DNA of 64,000 bases. Source: Myxococcales bacterium. GTDB lineage: Bacteria; Myxococcota_A; Polyangia; Haliangiales; Haliangiaceae. The first letter of the stretch is position 1. The number at the start of each line of letters is the position of its first letter. Under the pieces are notes generated by a model, which ran no database searches, was not told the origin of the DNA, and saw only the letters and a list, made by a program, of their open reading frames with translations. Positions 11,044 through 20,443 of the stretch are shown piece after piece. Position numbers and translations under genes: made by a program. The stretch lies in assembly GCA_016707895.1 (NCBI GenBank), contig JADJGV010000001.1, positions 793,501 through 857,500 of the forward strand. Direction: 5' to 3'.

Positions 11044-12585
11044 ATGGCCAAGCGCACCCGCTCCCAGCAAAGGCGCCCCGGCCCCGGACCGGCGGTGCCC
11101 GCGGCGTCGCCCGCCGCGACCGCGTCGACGGCCCCCGCGCCGGCCGCCGCGCGCCCGCCGGTGCGCGCGGCGGCGTTGCCGACCGCGACCCGCGGCCGGT
11201 TCTGGCTCGACTTCGAGCTGTCGTGGGCCAGCTGGGCGCTGTTCCGGCTGTGCTTCTTCGGCCTGCACGCGATCGACGCGGTGCTGCAGCTGGCCCACGC
11301 GCCGCGCTACGGCGCCGGCGGCTTCAACGTGCCGCAGCTGCCGCTGCCGCTCCTGCCCGCGCCCGACCGCACCGGCATGAGCTTCGTCTACGGCTTGCTC
11401 GCGATCGCGTTCGCGCTGTGCGCGGTCGGCGTCGCGGTGCGGGTGCTCTTGCCGCTGGCGGCCGCGCTCTACGCCTACGCGTACTTCGTCAGCCAGCTCG
11501 ACTCGTACCAGCACCACTACCTGATGTGCCTGGTGCTGTTCCTCTTGTGCTTCGTGCCGACCGCGCCGACCAGCGTCGGCGCCGACGGGCGGCGCTGGCT
11601 GCGGTCGTGGGCGCTGCGGCTCGTGCTCGTGCAGCTGGCGATCGTCTACCTGTGGGCCGCGGTGGCCAAGGTCGATCCCGCGTGGCTCGACGGGAAGCTC
11701 CTGGCCAGCCAGGTCCAACCCGGCCGGATGCGGTCGCTGATCGACGGGCTCGGGTTCGGCGCCGTCGCGGTGCTGGTGCTGGCCACCGAGGTCGCGCTGG
11801 CGGCGACGATCTGGCACCGCCGGCTGTGGTTCGTCGCGGCGCCGCTGGGCGTCGGCCTGCACCTCGGCATCGAGCTGATCGATCTCGATATCGGGCTGTT
11901 CTCCTATTACATGATCGCCAGCTACCTGCTGGTGGTGCCGGGCGCGCCCGCCGAGGCGGCGCTGCGGTTCGGGCGCCGGCTGGTCGCGCCGCTGGCGCGC
12001 GTGCCCGCGGGCACGGCGCTGGCGGTCACCGCCGCGGCGCTGATCGCCGGTGTGATCCACGTGCTGCGCCACCCGCTGCCGCTGGCGCGCGCCGCGCTGG
12101 TCGGGCTGGCGCTCGTGGCTGGCGCGGCGCTCGCGGCGCGGCGCGGCGGCGCGCGGGCGATCGCGGGGCGGCTCGGCGCCGGCGCGCTGGCGTTCGCGTC
12201 GATGGCGGCGGTGCTGGCGACCACCGACGTCGCCGCCGATCACTTCCGCACCTGGGGCGGCGCGTCGCGGCGCATGGGCCTGCCCAGCGAGCGCGCCGCG
12301 TACCAGGGCCTGCTCGCGGTCGACCCGCGGTCCGAGTACGCGCACTTCTACCTCGGCCAGCTCGACGTCAAGGCCGGCGCGCTCGACGCCGCGCGCGCGC
12401 ACTTCGCCGACGGCCAGCGGGTCGCGCCGACGCGGGTGCGCTGTTACCTGGCCGGCGCCAACCTCGAGGCCGGGGGCGGCGATCGCGCCGCGGCGATGGC
12501 CACGCTCGAGCGCGGCCTGGCCGCGGTGCCCGGCGATCCCGAGCTGCTCCAGCGGCTGGCCGCGCTGCGAGGCGCCGGTGGCTAG
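11044..12585 (+). CDS. HTTM-domain membrane protein with C-terminal TPR-like repeats
   Basis: A 513-residue protein: a disordered basic/Ala-Pro N-terminus (about 50 residues), then a multi-helix HTTM domain typical of vitamin-K-dependent gamma-carboxylase-like proteins (SYQHHYLMCLVLFLLCFVP and IVYLWAAVAKVDPAWLDGKL are diagnostic), two or three further helices, and from about residue 415 a TPR-like region (YAHFYLGQLDVKAGALDAA, CYLAGANLEAGGGDRAAAM). Its start abuts the TAG of the upstream fragment, so the pair is translated together. The usual lumenal region is missing here and is probably supplied by the upstream protein. Confidence 0.75.
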   Translation: MAKRTRSQQRRPGPGPAVPAASPAATASTAPAPAAARPPVRAAALPTATRGRFWLDFELSWASWALFRLCFFGLHAIDAVLQLAHAPRYGAGGFNVPQLPLPLLPAPDRTGMSFVYGLLAIAFALCAVGVAVRVLLPLAAALYAYAYFVSQLDSYQHHYLMCLVLFLLCFVPTAPTSVGADGRRWLRSWALRLVLVQLAIVYLWAAVAKVDPAWLDGKLLASQVQPGRMRSLIDGLGFGAVAVLVLATEVALAATIWHRRLWFVAAPLGVGLHLGIELIDLDIGLFSYYMIASYLLVVPGAPAEAALRFGRRLVAPLARVPAGTALAVTAAALIAGVIHVLRHPLPLARAALVGLALVAGAALAARRGGARAIAGRLGAGALAFASMAAVLATTDVAADHFRTWGGASRRMGLPSERAAYQGLLAVDPRSEYAHFYLGQLDVKAGALDAARAHFADGQRVAPTRVRCYLAGANLEAGGGDRAAAMATLERGLAAVPGDPELLQRLAALRGAGG

Positions 12586-13249
12586 CGCCAGCAAGCGCGA
12601 GAAGGCCGCGCGGATCGCGGCGATCCTCGACGAGCGGTTCCCGCAGCCGGGCATCCCGCTCGATCACGGCGATCCGTTCCAGCTCCTGTGCGCGGTGCTC
12701 TTGTCGGCGCAGACCACCGACGCGCGGGTCAACCTGGTGACGCCGGCGCTGTTCGCCGACGCGCCGACGCCGGCGGCGCTGGCGGCGCTGCCCGAGGCGA
12801 CGATCCTGCGCCACATCCGCACCTGCGGGCTGGCGCCGACCAAGGCCAAGAACCTGCGCGCGCTGGGCGCCGCGCTGATGCGCGATCACGGCGGCGCGGT
12901 GCCGCAGGACTTCGCGGCGCTCGAGGCGCTGCCCGGCGTCGGCCACAAGACGGCGAGCGTGGTCATGGCCCAGGCGTTCGGCGTGCCGGCGTTCCCGGTC
13001 GACACCCACATCCACCGGCTGGCCGCGCGCTGGGGCCTGTCGAGCGGCAAGGACGTCGTCACCACCGAGCGCGACCTGAAGGCGCTGTTCCCCGAGGATC
13101 GCTGGAACGCGGCCCACCTGCAGATCATCTACTTCGGCCGGCAGCACTGCCCGGCGCGCGGCCACGTCATCGCCGCCTGCCCGATCTGCGCGTGGGCCAT
13201 GGCCAAGGCCACCGCCGCCGCCGAGCGGCGCCGCGGGGCGAGCAAGTAG
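12578..13249 (+). CDS. nth: Endonuclease III
   Basis: A 223-residue bifunctional DNA glycosylase/AP lyase for oxidised pyrimidines. The helix-hairpin-helix LPGVGHKTASVV contains the catalytic Lys (residue 124) and the catalytic Asp is in PVDTHIHR (residue 142). The C-terminal cluster region is unusual: the family pattern is C-x6-C-x2-C-x5-C, while here C191, C201 and C204 give C-x9-C-x2-C and the fourth position is Lys210. The GTG start overlaps the HTTM gene by 8 bp, so it is translationally coupled. Confidence 0.9.
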   Translation: MASASKREKAARIAAILDERFPQPGIPLDHGDPFQLLCAVLLSAQTTDARVNLVTPALFADAPTPAALAALPEATILRHIRTCGLAPTKAKNLRALGAALMRDHGGAVPQDFAALEALPGVGHKTASVVMAQAFGVPAFPVDTHIHRLAARWGLSSGKDVVTTERDLKALFPEDRWNAAHLQIIYFGRQHCPARGHVIAACPICAWAMAKATAAAERRRGASK

Positions 13250-13275
13250 TGACCAGTCGTGGCAAGGTCGGCCCC

Positions 13276-13968
13276 ATGGCCGAGGACGACAAGCTGGCGC
13301 GCATCGTCGAAGCGCGCCTGAAGCTGCGCGAGCGGTTCCAGCGCGACATGCAGGCGACGCCGTCGCTGGCCGACGACGCGCCGATGGGCAGCGGGCCGAC
13401 CAACCGCCACGGCATGCCGCAGCTGCCGCCCGATCAGTACGAGACCAAGAAGTGGCCGGTGCTCGACCTCGGCATCAAGCCCGAGGTGCCGCGCGCGACG
13501 TGGAAGCTGACGGTCGACGGCGCGGTCGCGGCGCCGCGCACGCTGGCGTGGGCTGACCTCGAGGCGTTCGAGCAGGTCGAGGACGTCAGCGACTTCCACT
13601 GCGTGACCAAGTGGTCGCGCATGAACATGCGCTGGCGCGGGGTGCGGCTGGCCGACGTGCTGGCCGCCGCCGAGCCGCGGCCGACCGCGCGGTTCGTCAT
13701 GTGCCACGCCTACGACGGCTACACCACCAACCTGCCGCTGGCCGAGGCGCTCAAGCCCGACGTGCTGTTGGTCCACACCTTCGACGGCGCGCCGCTCGAG
13801 GTCGAGCACGGCGGGCCGTGCCGCGTGATCACGCCGCAGCTGTACGCGTGGAAGGGCGCGAAGTGGGTGTCGCGGCTCGAGGTCCTCGAGGACGATCGGC
13901 CGGGGTTCTGGGAGGAGCGCGGCTACTCGAACACCGCGTACCCGTGGCGGAACGATCGCTACTCGTGA
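13276..13968 (+). CDS. Sulfite oxidase-fold molybdopterin-dependent oxidoreductase
   Basis: A 230-residue protein of the oxidoreductase molybdopterin-binding family (sulfite oxidase/MsrP/YuiH-like). The core TWKLTVDGAV, SDFHCVTKWS with the Mo-ligating Cys (near residue 115) and WRGVRLADVL are clear, with MCHAYDGYTTNLPL and the C-terminal GYSNTAYPW. There is no twin-arginine signal, so it is probably cytoplasmic like YuiH-type members. A GTG at 13249 is an alternative in-frame start that would overlap the nth stop. It overlaps the next gene by GTGA. Confidence 0.85.
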   Translation: MAEDDKLARIVEARLKLRERFQRDMQATPSLADDAPMGSGPTNRHGMPQLPPDQYETKKWPVLDLGIKPEVPRATWKLTVDGAVAAPRTLAWADLEAFEQVEDVSDFHCVTKWSRMNMRWRGVRLADVLAAAEPRPTARFVMCHAYDGYTTNLPLAEALKPDVLLVHTFDGAPLEVEHGGPCRVITPQLYAWKGAKWVSRLEVLEDDRPGFWEERGYSNTAYPWRNDRYS

Positions 13969-15434
13969 CCGCGCGAGCTGCGCTGGCGGTGGCCGCGCTC
14001 GCCACGGCGGCGTGCCAGGTGCAGGGCGGTCCGCCGCTGCAGGTGCTGACCGAGACCGCGCGGCCGCGGTGGCGCGACGACCTGCCGGCGACCTCGGCGA
14101 TCTTCGATGGCGCGACCGTGCGGCTGCGCGGCGCGCGCGGCGAGGTGCTCGGCGTCGAGGTGCTGCGGCCGCCGGCCGATGCGGTCGACGTGGCGCTGAC
14201 CGTCGCCGACGCCGACGTGCGCGGGTTCGCGGTCGACCACGCGGTCGTGGCGTCGCCGTCGACGGCGATGTACGGGACCAGCCGCGGCGCCGGCCGCTAC
14301 CCCGATCGGCTGACGCCGGTCGCCGGCCCCGTCGCGACGCCGCGGATGGCGTACTTCGACGTCGCGATCCCGATCGACGCCACCGCGGGCCTGCACCGCG
14401 GCGAGCTGGTGGTCGGCGACCAGCGGTTCGCGGTCGAGCTGACCGTCGAGCCGATCGCGCTGCCGGCGGTCGACGACCGGCCGTGGGTCTGGGCCTACTA
14501 CAACCCGAACGAGATCGCGCGCGTCGTCGGCAGCAACCACGCCGACGCGACGCTCGCCGCCGAGCGCGACTACGCGGCGCTGCTGCGCGGCTACGGCGTG
14601 ATCGCGTCGCCCGAGCTCACCGCCGACAGCTGGGACGCGCGGCGCCCGCTGATCGCCGGCCTGCGCTACGTGCCGGTGCTCTTGCCGCGCGACGCGACCG
14701 GCGTCGACGCCGAGGTGCGCGGGTGGATCGCCCGCACCGCCGGCACCGGCGTGGTGCCGTTCGCGATCCCGATCGACGAGCCGCGCACCGCCGAGGCCCA
14801 GGCCCGCGTGCGCGAGGTCAGCGGCTGGGTGCGCGCCGCCGGCGGCGGTCCGGGGCGCTTCCTCTACGCCGTGACCCACGGCCCGACGCCCGCGCTCGGC
14901 GACGCGATCGACGTCTACATCGCCTCCGACGCGGTCCGCGGCGGCACGCTGCCGCCCGAGCGCGCGTGGACGTACAACGGCGCGCCGGGCTGGGCCGGCG
15001 CGATGGTCGTCGACGCCGACGACGCCGGCACGCTGCGCTCGTGGGGCTGGCTCGGCTTCGCCCACGACATCCCGATCTGGTACGTGTGGGACGCCTTCTA
15101 CTGGCGCGACCGCCACAACCGCGGCCGCGACCTCGCCCCCGCCCACGACCTCGTCGCCGACCCGCGCACCTTCGACGACGGCGAGGACCACGGCGCCCTC
15201 GACGGCGTCCTCGCCTACCCCGGCCCCATGCCCTCGCTCCGCCTCGCCCAGCTCCGCCGCGGCCTGACCGATCGCCTCGTCCTCGAGGCCGCCGTCGCCA
15301 GCGCCGGCCGCCCCGCCGTCGTGGCGCTGGTCCGCACCATCATCCCCGCCGCCGGCCCGCCCCGCTGGCCCACCTCCGACGCCGCCTGGGAAGCGCTCCG
15401 GGGCCGCGTCTTCGCGCTCATCGCGCCGCGGTAG
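13965..15434 (+). CDS. DUF4091-type glycoside hydrolase-like lipoprotein
   Basis: A 489-residue lipoprotein: signal with ATAACQ lipobox, an N-terminal beta-sandwich, then a TIM-barrel-like region. The late segment WTYNGAPGWAGAMVVDAD, followed by RSWGWLGFAHDIPIWYVWDAFYW, matches the DUF4091 pattern, where a surface-exposed WYY..P and a final W...G..LYW occur. Function is presumed glycosidic, and the substrate is unknown. It begins in the sulfite-oxidase-like gene (GTGA) and ends 26 bp from the convergent secreted-enzyme block. Confidence 0.65.
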   Translation: MTARAALAVAALATAACQVQGGPPLQVLTETARPRWRDDLPATSAIFDGATVRLRGARGEVLGVEVLRPPADAVDVALTVADADVRGFAVDHAVVASPSTAMYGTSRGAGRYPDRLTPVAGPVATPRMAYFDVAIPIDATAGLHRGELVVGDQRFAVELTVEPIALPAVDDRPWVWAYYNPNEIARVVGSNHADATLAAERDYAALLRGYGVIASPELTADSWDARRPLIAGLRYVPVLLPRDATGVDAEVRGWIARTAGTGVVPFAIPIDEPRTAEAQARVREVSGWVRAAGGGPGRFLYAVTHGPTPALGDAIDVYIASDAVRGGTLPPERAWTYNGAPGWAGAMVVDADDAGTLRSWGWLGFAHDIPIWYVWDAFYWRDRHNRGRDLAPAHDLVADPRTFDDGEDHGALDGVLAYPGPMPSLRLAQLRRGLTDRLVLEAAVASAGRPAVVALVRTIIPAAGPPRWPTSDAAWEALRGRVFALIAPR

Positions 15435-15460
15435 GCGCGCGGGTCACGGCGGCGCGCCGA

Positions 15461-16678
15461 TCACGGAAAGTAGTCGCGGGCGGCCGCCCTGACGACGGGG
15501 ATCGTGCCGGCGTCGGCCTGGTAGAAGATGTAGAAGCCGACGCCGGGCATCTTCTTGCTGTGGAGGCCGGCGCGGATCCCGGCCAGCTGGTCGCGGAGCA
15601 GCGTGCGCCCAGCGGCGCACAGCGGCGTCCCGTGCTCGACAAAGTCACCCACGCGATACCCGCACGGGTAGCGAAGGTAGTTCCAGCCGATGCCCAGGCC
15701 GAAGATCGTCTTGGGCGCGAGCGTGGGCCGACGCACCCCGACGTTTCTGGCGAGCGCGTCGAAGGTCGCGCCGGTGACGTTCGTCAACGCCCGCACGTAG
15801 ACCTCGACGACGTACAGGTCGGCCCAGGTGTCGATGGCGGCGAGCGCCGACCGGAACGTGTACCCGCTCGGGTTGAATGGACCGATCGTGGTTCCGGACG
15901 CCGCGGCCGCGGCGGTCGAGTAGACGATCACCCGCCGGTTGCCGATGCGCGCGCGGAGCTTGCGCAGGGACTGGACGAACAACCGCGACGAGACCGTACC
16001 GTCGCGATCCTCGCCGTTGACCTCGTCGATCATGATCGCGTCGAACCCACCCGGCAGCGCGCCGCCGAGCTCCTCGAGGAATGGCCGCGCCCACTTCTCG
16101 GCGAGGTAGTCGCTCTTCGCGTTGATGTAGTCCAGGTGCGTGGGCGACGGGTTCACCCCGTCGTAGGGCTCGGCGAGGATCGGGTCCTCGAGCCCCGACG
16201 CGAGCTTGCGGTGGGGGAAGTAGTCCGTGCAGTGGAACGCGAAGACCTTGCCCTCGGCGCGCAGGCGCTTGACGAAGGCGGCGTCGGCGGTGTCACCGCC
16301 GATGACGTTCATCGTGTCGAGCACGCCCTCCATCGAGGTGGCGGCGTCGGCGCCCGTCGGCCAGTGCTCGCCGGGGTAGCGCCAGCCCGGCTTGGTGCGG
16401 AAGTCGCCGTAGCCATCCATCAACCGGATCGGCGTGGGGAACGCGACCAGCGGCCGACTCGCGACGACCGCGCCGGCGGGCGGCTTGGCGAGCTTCGCGC
16501 ACGGGTCCTTGTCGAGCGCGGGGTCGAACAGCGCGCTCGCGTCGGTGCCGGTCGCGTCGTTGCCCGGGTCGACCAGATCGTCATCGGACGGCTCGGCGGA
16601 ATCGACGCAGGCCGCGACGAGGGCAGCCGCGACGGCGAGCCAGGTGGCGTGGCGGAGGAACGATGAGGGGGAACGCAT
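15461..16678 (-). CDS. Putative TIM-barrel glycosidase lipoprotein
   Basis: A 405-residue lipoprotein with signal LAVAAALVAACVD and a spacer rich in Asp/Thr. The mature protein looks like a (beta/alpha)8 glycosidase of the GH114/GHL-like group: GYGDFRTKPGWRYPGEHWP, VFAFHCTDYFPHRKLA, GGFDAIMIDEVNGEDRDG (acidic residues at the end of strand 4-5 positions) and KMPGVGFYIFYQADAG. A good Shine-Dalgarno (AGGAGTT, 5 nt before ATG) decides the start. The catalytic assignment is inference; the fold is likely. Confidence 0.6.
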   Translation of the reverse strand: MRSPSSFLRHATWLAVAAALVAACVDSAEPSDDDLVDPGNDATGTDASALFDPALDKDPCAKLAKPPAGAVVASRPLVAFPTPIRLMDGYGDFRTKPGWRYPGEHWPTGADAATSMEGVLDTMNVIGGDTADAAFVKRLRAEGKVFAFHCTDYFPHRKLASGLEDPILAEPYDGVNPSPTHLDYINAKSDYLAEKWARPFLEELGGALPGGFDAIMIDEVNGEDRDGTVSSRLFVQSLRKLRARIGNRRVIVYSTAAAAASGTTIGPFNPSGYTFRSALAAIDTWADLYVVEVYVRALTNVTGATFDALARNVGVRRPTLAPKTIFGLGIGWNYLRYPCGYRVGDFVEHGTPLCAAGRTLLRDQLAGIRAGLHSKKMPGVGFYIFYQADAGTIPVVRAAARDYFP

Positions 16679-16730
16679 GCGGAACTCCTGTCGTGGGGGG
16701 TGTGAGGCGTGCCATTTCGAGGCTGTCGGT

Positions 16731-16774
16731 GCGTAGCGCGCGCGACGGCGTCGCGTAGCGCGCGCGCGACGGCG
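16731..16774 (+). repeat. Short imperfect tandem repeat
   Basis: GCGTAGCGCGCGCGACGGCG (16731-16750) is repeated, with one extra CG, at 16753-16774 in the 140-bp gap between two minus-strand genes. Each unit is self-complementary in its CGCG core. No role visible. Confidence 0.5.
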
Positions 16775-16818
16775 CCAGCTCGGTTCGTGTCGACGCACGG
16801 CCGAGCGGCGCAGGTGCG

Positions 16819-18813
16819 TCACCGGGCGACGATGTTCCCGACGTTGCCCGTCGCGAGGCACGTCGTCCCTGCCGCGAGCGGCGAGTACGAGAAGACCGTG
16901 TCGCCCTGGCGGCAGTTGGCCTGGAGGATCGCCGCGTCGCTCCACGTCGGGACCGCCGAGTTGCCCGGGAGTTGCTCGAGGCGATTCCGGACGACCGTCG
17001 CGGACGTCGCTTGGCTCAGGCCGATCAAGGGCGCGTAGAGGCTCCCCACGATGACCGGCGCGTTGGTCGAGAACCAGAACGAGTTTCGCTCGACAGTGTA
17101 GGCCATGCCGGCGCCAGACTCCGCGCTGCTCCCGATCAGGCGGCTCACGTGGCTGAGTTGCTTGCGCGAGTTGAAGGAGTTGAGCGCCACCCGCGCCGTG
17201 CCCTGCGAATACGCTTCGGTGCCGATGACCACGGGCTGGTACGACAACTCGCTGGCCGTGCCGTTCTTGGCCGGCTCGGTCCCGGTGGAGTCTTCGATGA
17301 CGTTGCTGACGACGGCAAGATTCGGCGTCGTGACGACCAGCCCCGGCTTCGTCGTCGCGTCGTCGCGGAACTTGGGATAGAGCCAGATGCCTGCGATGTC
17401 GTAGTGGATGTCAGCCGGCACGACCTGGTGCGTCCCTTGAGTGACCGACGGCCGCACGCGCGTGATGTAGTTGCGCGAGACCACGATCGACCCACCAAAC
17501 ATGCCCTCGTAGCCCCCGATGTAGATGCCGGCCAGGCCGGCGGCGACCGACTTGTTGTAGCGGACGATCGTCTGCTTGCCCGGGTCGGTGAGCGCCGAGT
17601 GCATGTCGATCCCCTTGCGGATGGTGAAGTCGGCCAGGTTGCACGACACAGTGGTGTTGCGTGGTGGCTCGACGATGTGGTTCGCGACGCCGTAGCCGGT
17701 CGTCCCGTCGCCCTTCTTGCCGTTGTTGTGAAGGCGATTGCTCTCGACGAGCGCATCGGTGGCGTAGCCCAACGTCATGCCGGCCTGCCGGTTCTGCTGC
17801 AGCAAACTGAAGCCGACGTACGGACGGGTCGATCCATAGGCCCCTGGCGTCGGCGCCGCCCCGGAAACGTAGACCCCGGCGCGCGTGAAGCCGCGGACCT
17901 CGACGTTGTAGACCCTGAGGTTGACGACGTTCCGCGCGTAGATGCCGCTGCTGAACCCGATGTCCGTCATCCCCGCCGCCGGCGTCGCGCAGGTGTAGCC
18001 GACCGAATACTCCATCCGGATGTTGGCGACGGTGACATCGCTCCCCCCGCTGATGTGCAGCGCCCCGACGTGCGAATTCTCGATGGCCCCCCCGTTGTGA
18101 TCGTACGTGTCGACGATGGTGGTCTGCCCAGCGACGCCGACCACCTTGACCTTGGTCTTGCCAACGACCTGGATGCCGTAGCTGGTCGCCGTCGGCGCAA
18201 CGCTGCCGGACAGGCCGCTGTTGACGTAGTAGCGACCGGCCGGGAGGAACAGCGTCCCGCCGCTCGCGGGGAGGCTGTTGACGGCCGCGTTGATCGCCGC
18301 GGTGTCGTCGAACTCGTCGTTACCGAGCGCACCGAACGCCGCGACGCTGGTGCACGCCGTTGGGGATGCCACACAGTTGGGGATGCTCGAGGGATCGACC
18401 CCCGCGGTCGTGTCGGTCGGCTGCGTCGGGACGCTGGGGCACGTCACCGCCGGCACGCCCGGGTGGTTGATGCTCGCGTCAGCCGCGATCGCCGGGATCG
18501 TCACTGGCATGCCCGGCCCGGTGCCTTCGAGCAAGGTGCCGGCCCCGGCGTTCGAGATCGGCGCGGTGCGTGATGTCAGCGGCGGTTGGCTGGCACACAC
18601 GCAGTTGGCCTGCGACGCCGTGGTGCACACCGGGGGACTCGCCGTCCGCGGCGTGCGGATGGTCGAGACGACGGCGCTTTCGGCGGTGCCGAGGTCAGGA
18701 GTCGTGGGCGCCGCGGGATCGTCCGGCAACTCGGCGGGCTCGACGCAGCCAGCGGCCAGCGCGCTCATGGAGAGGAGGGAGATGATCGCCTTGCGCGATC
18801 GGGGCGTTCGCAT
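16819..18813 (-). CDS. Right-handed parallel beta-helix lipoprotein (pectate-lyase-like)
   Basis: A 664-residue protein. The signal ends in ALAAGC (lipobox). After a Cys/Thr-rich linker of about 130 residues comes a Pectate_lyase_3-type start (FGALGNDEFDDTAAINAAV, FLPAGRYYVNSG), then many short beta-helix turns (IVDTYDHNGGAIENSH, LRVYNVEVRGFTRAGVYVSG, ALVESNRLHNNGKKG, SIVVSRNYITRV, VVRNRLEQLPG). Such helices act as polysaccharide lyases, epimerases or adhesins. Asp/Glu pairs suitable for catalysis exist, but I cannot assign them. The AGGAGTA Shine-Dalgarno before ATG 18813 is strong. GC is visibly lower than in the flanking housekeeping genes. Confidence 0.75.
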   Translation of the reverse strand: MRTPRSRKAIISLLSMSALAAGCVEPAELPDDPAAPTTPDLGTAESAVVSTIRTPRTASPPVCTTASQANCVCASQPPLTSRTAPISNAGAGTLLEGTGPGMPVTIPAIAADASINHPGVPAVTCPSVPTQPTDTTAGVDPSSIPNCVASPTACTSVAAFGALGNDEFDDTAAINAAVNSLPASGGTLFLPAGRYYVNSGLSGSVAPTATSYGIQVVGKTKVKVVGVAGQTTIVDTYDHNGGAIENSHVGALHISGGSDVTVANIRMEYSVGYTCATPAAGMTDIGFSSGIYARNVVNLRVYNVEVRGFTRAGVYVSGAAPTPGAYGSTRPYVGFSLLQQNRQAGMTLGYATDALVESNRLHNNGKKGDGTTGYGVANHIVEPPRNTTVSCNLADFTIRKGIDMHSALTDPGKQTIVRYNKSVAAGLAGIYIGGYEGMFGGSIVVSRNYITRVRPSVTQGTHQVVPADIHYDIAGIWLYPKFRDDATTKPGLVVTTPNLAVVSNVIEDSTGTEPAKNGTASELSYQPVVIGTEAYSQGTARVALNSFNSRKQLSHVSRLIGSSAESGAGMAYTVERNSFWFSTNAPVIVGSLYAPLIGLSQATSATVVRNRLEQLPGNSAVPTWSDAAILQANCRQGDTVFSYSPLAAGTTCLATGNVGNIVAR

Positions 18814-18899
18814 ATGGGTACTCCTACAAGGGGGGCAGATCGGCGCAGTCCCAAACCAGGCGCACCGTGCGGCTGGCCGGGGTGCCCGTGACACGCAGT

Positions 18900-19229
18900 T
18901 CAGGAACAGGGGCGGTCGCTGGCGGGACCTGTGGCTCGCCCCGCGGCCGACGGGTGACTGACCGGCGACGGCGACTGACCACCAGCGCCAGCGCGAGCGG
19001 CCACGGCGCCCCGGGGATCGAGGCAATGGGCGGCGGTCAGGACGACGTCGGTTTCGATCAGCGTGCCGGTGCAGAGGACCGCGCCCAGCAACACCCCGGT
19101 GGCGGGATATGCGCCCGGCACCGTCGGCATGCCACCGATCACTGGCGCGGCCGCGCTGCCACGATCCTCGCGCGCGTCGGTGCAGCCCGACGCGGCGGCG
19201 AGGAGGGCCAGGTCGGCGAGGCGCTTCAT
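18900..19229 (-). pseudogene. Truncated trypsin-like serine protease (copy A)
   Basis: The 109-codon frame has a lipoprotein signal (LLAAASGC), the zymogen cleavage site and N-terminus of a chymotrypsin-fold protease (VIGGMPTVPGAYPATGV) and the catalytic His motif LTAAHC. It then ends without the Asp or Ser motifs. Directly downstream, in another frame (about 18945-19013), the minus strand reads GAPWPLALALVVSRRRRS, which looks like the hydrophobic-Arg C-terminal anchor of the neighbouring protease. This suggests an internal deletion of the whole catalytic middle. Its ATG overlaps the stop of copy B (ATGA). Confidence 0.6.
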
Positions 19230-20313
19230 GGCTCGGACGCCTCGGCATGCACCGGCGCAGCCGCCACGCGGTCACGGCGCGCACGGCGACTCGCCATCAG
19301 CGCGCCGATCGCGACGACCATCCAAGGCGCGCGCGGCGCCGCCGGCGTCGCCGCGCAGCCGGCGGCGTGACCTGCCGGGGGGCTAGGGCAGCTGTTGGTG
19401 TCGGCGCAGGTGCAGTCGGGATCCGGCGTCGCGCACACCAGCTCGCAGGCACCGTCGGCGACGCAGCCGGCGGCTGGCCCAGGGCCGGGTTCGGCGGGGT
19501 GAGCCGCCACGAACGCCGCGATCATCGGCAGGTGGCGATCGACCCGTTCATCGATGGCGTTCGCCGCACAATCCGACCGCGAGTGGATGCCCACGATGGC
19601 TTCGACGCCGTCGCGGACCATGAGCGCAGGGCCGCCGGAGTCGCCTCGGCAGGTGACCGCGAGGTCGACGGCGAGATGGATCGACGTTCCCGTGACGGCG
19701 CCAAGCCGCGCGTCCCCGGTGTGCTTCGCGCCTGCGACCGTCGCGTCCGGCGTGGTCGTCCCGTAGCCGACGACCCGCACCGGCGCGTCGGCGTCGACGT
19801 CGCTGAGCGGCGTCGTGGGCAACGGCACGGCGGGGACCGGCGCGCCGTCACGGAGAGCGAGCAGGCCGACGTCGTCGCTCTCCCGTCGGCGGTCCACGCC
19901 GCGTGCGCCGTCGCCGCGACCACCGCGGCGAAGCCCGACGAGTCCTCGCCGACGCGGGGGCCGAAGTAGACCTCGAGCTTCGCGGGGTCGGCCTCGAACG
20001 GGAGGTTGGGAGGAACACAGTGAGCGGCCGTGAGCACGACCCGAGCGCTGATGAGCGTGCCCGAGCAGAAGTGCCGGCCGTTCCAGGTCAGGGCGACGAC
20101 GCCCGGATCGGCGAGGTCGACCTGCCCGTTCACGATCGTGTCTTCCGCGACGCCAAGCCCCGGGTCGGCGCACGCGGCCAGCGCGATGCAGCAGCCCACC
20201 AGACGCACGACGGGCCACGGCGCACCAGGCGCGCGCGTGGTCGCCGCGCAAACGACGGCGTGACCAGGCGAACGGCCGGAGCTGGGCTGACTGGGTTGGC
20301 TGGACTGGATCAT
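19226..20313 (-). CDS. Trypsin-like serine protease with Myxo-type C-terminal anchor (copy B, one apparent frameshift)
   Basis: A chymotrypsin-fold protease read in two frames. The first frame gives the lipobox-like LAACADPG, the mature N-terminus IVNGQVDLADPGVVAL and His motif LTAAHC. At about 19880-19886 the reading must shift to reach SDDVGLLALRD (catalytic Asp), then CRGDSGGPAL (catalytic Ser). The C-terminus has a Cys-rich stretch (CVADGACELVC, CTCADTNSC) and a hydrophobic-Arg tail (APWMVVAIGALMASRRARR), as in MYXO-CTERM-type sorting signals. The N-terminal 30 residues resemble a relic of another such tail fused to the signal peptide. Expressed from the operator-rich promoter just upstream. 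Confidence 0.65.
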
Positions 20314-20324
20314 GGGATCAGATT

Positions 20325-20369
20325 AGAGAACGATGGTCTTTTATTAAGAGAACGACGTTCTTTAGTCAA
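20325..20369 (-). promoter_or_regulatory. Repressible sigma70 promoter of the protease genes
   Basis: On the minus strand: -35 TTGACT (20369-20364), a 17-bp spacer, -10 TAATAA (20346-20341). The spacer contains the perfect dyad AGAACGTCGTTCT (20361-20349). A second copy, AAGACCATCGTTCTCT (20340-20325), covers the expected start site. The two copies are 22 bp apart, two helical turns. A factor bound here would occlude polymerase, the usual architecture of a repressor-controlled promoter. The ATG of protease copy B is at 20313. Confidence 0.65.
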
Positions 20370-20443
20370 CTGAAAATTGCACGGCCTCGTTCATGGATCT
20401 CTACAATGAATTGTAATTAAAGCGATATCTGATCGTAAACAAA

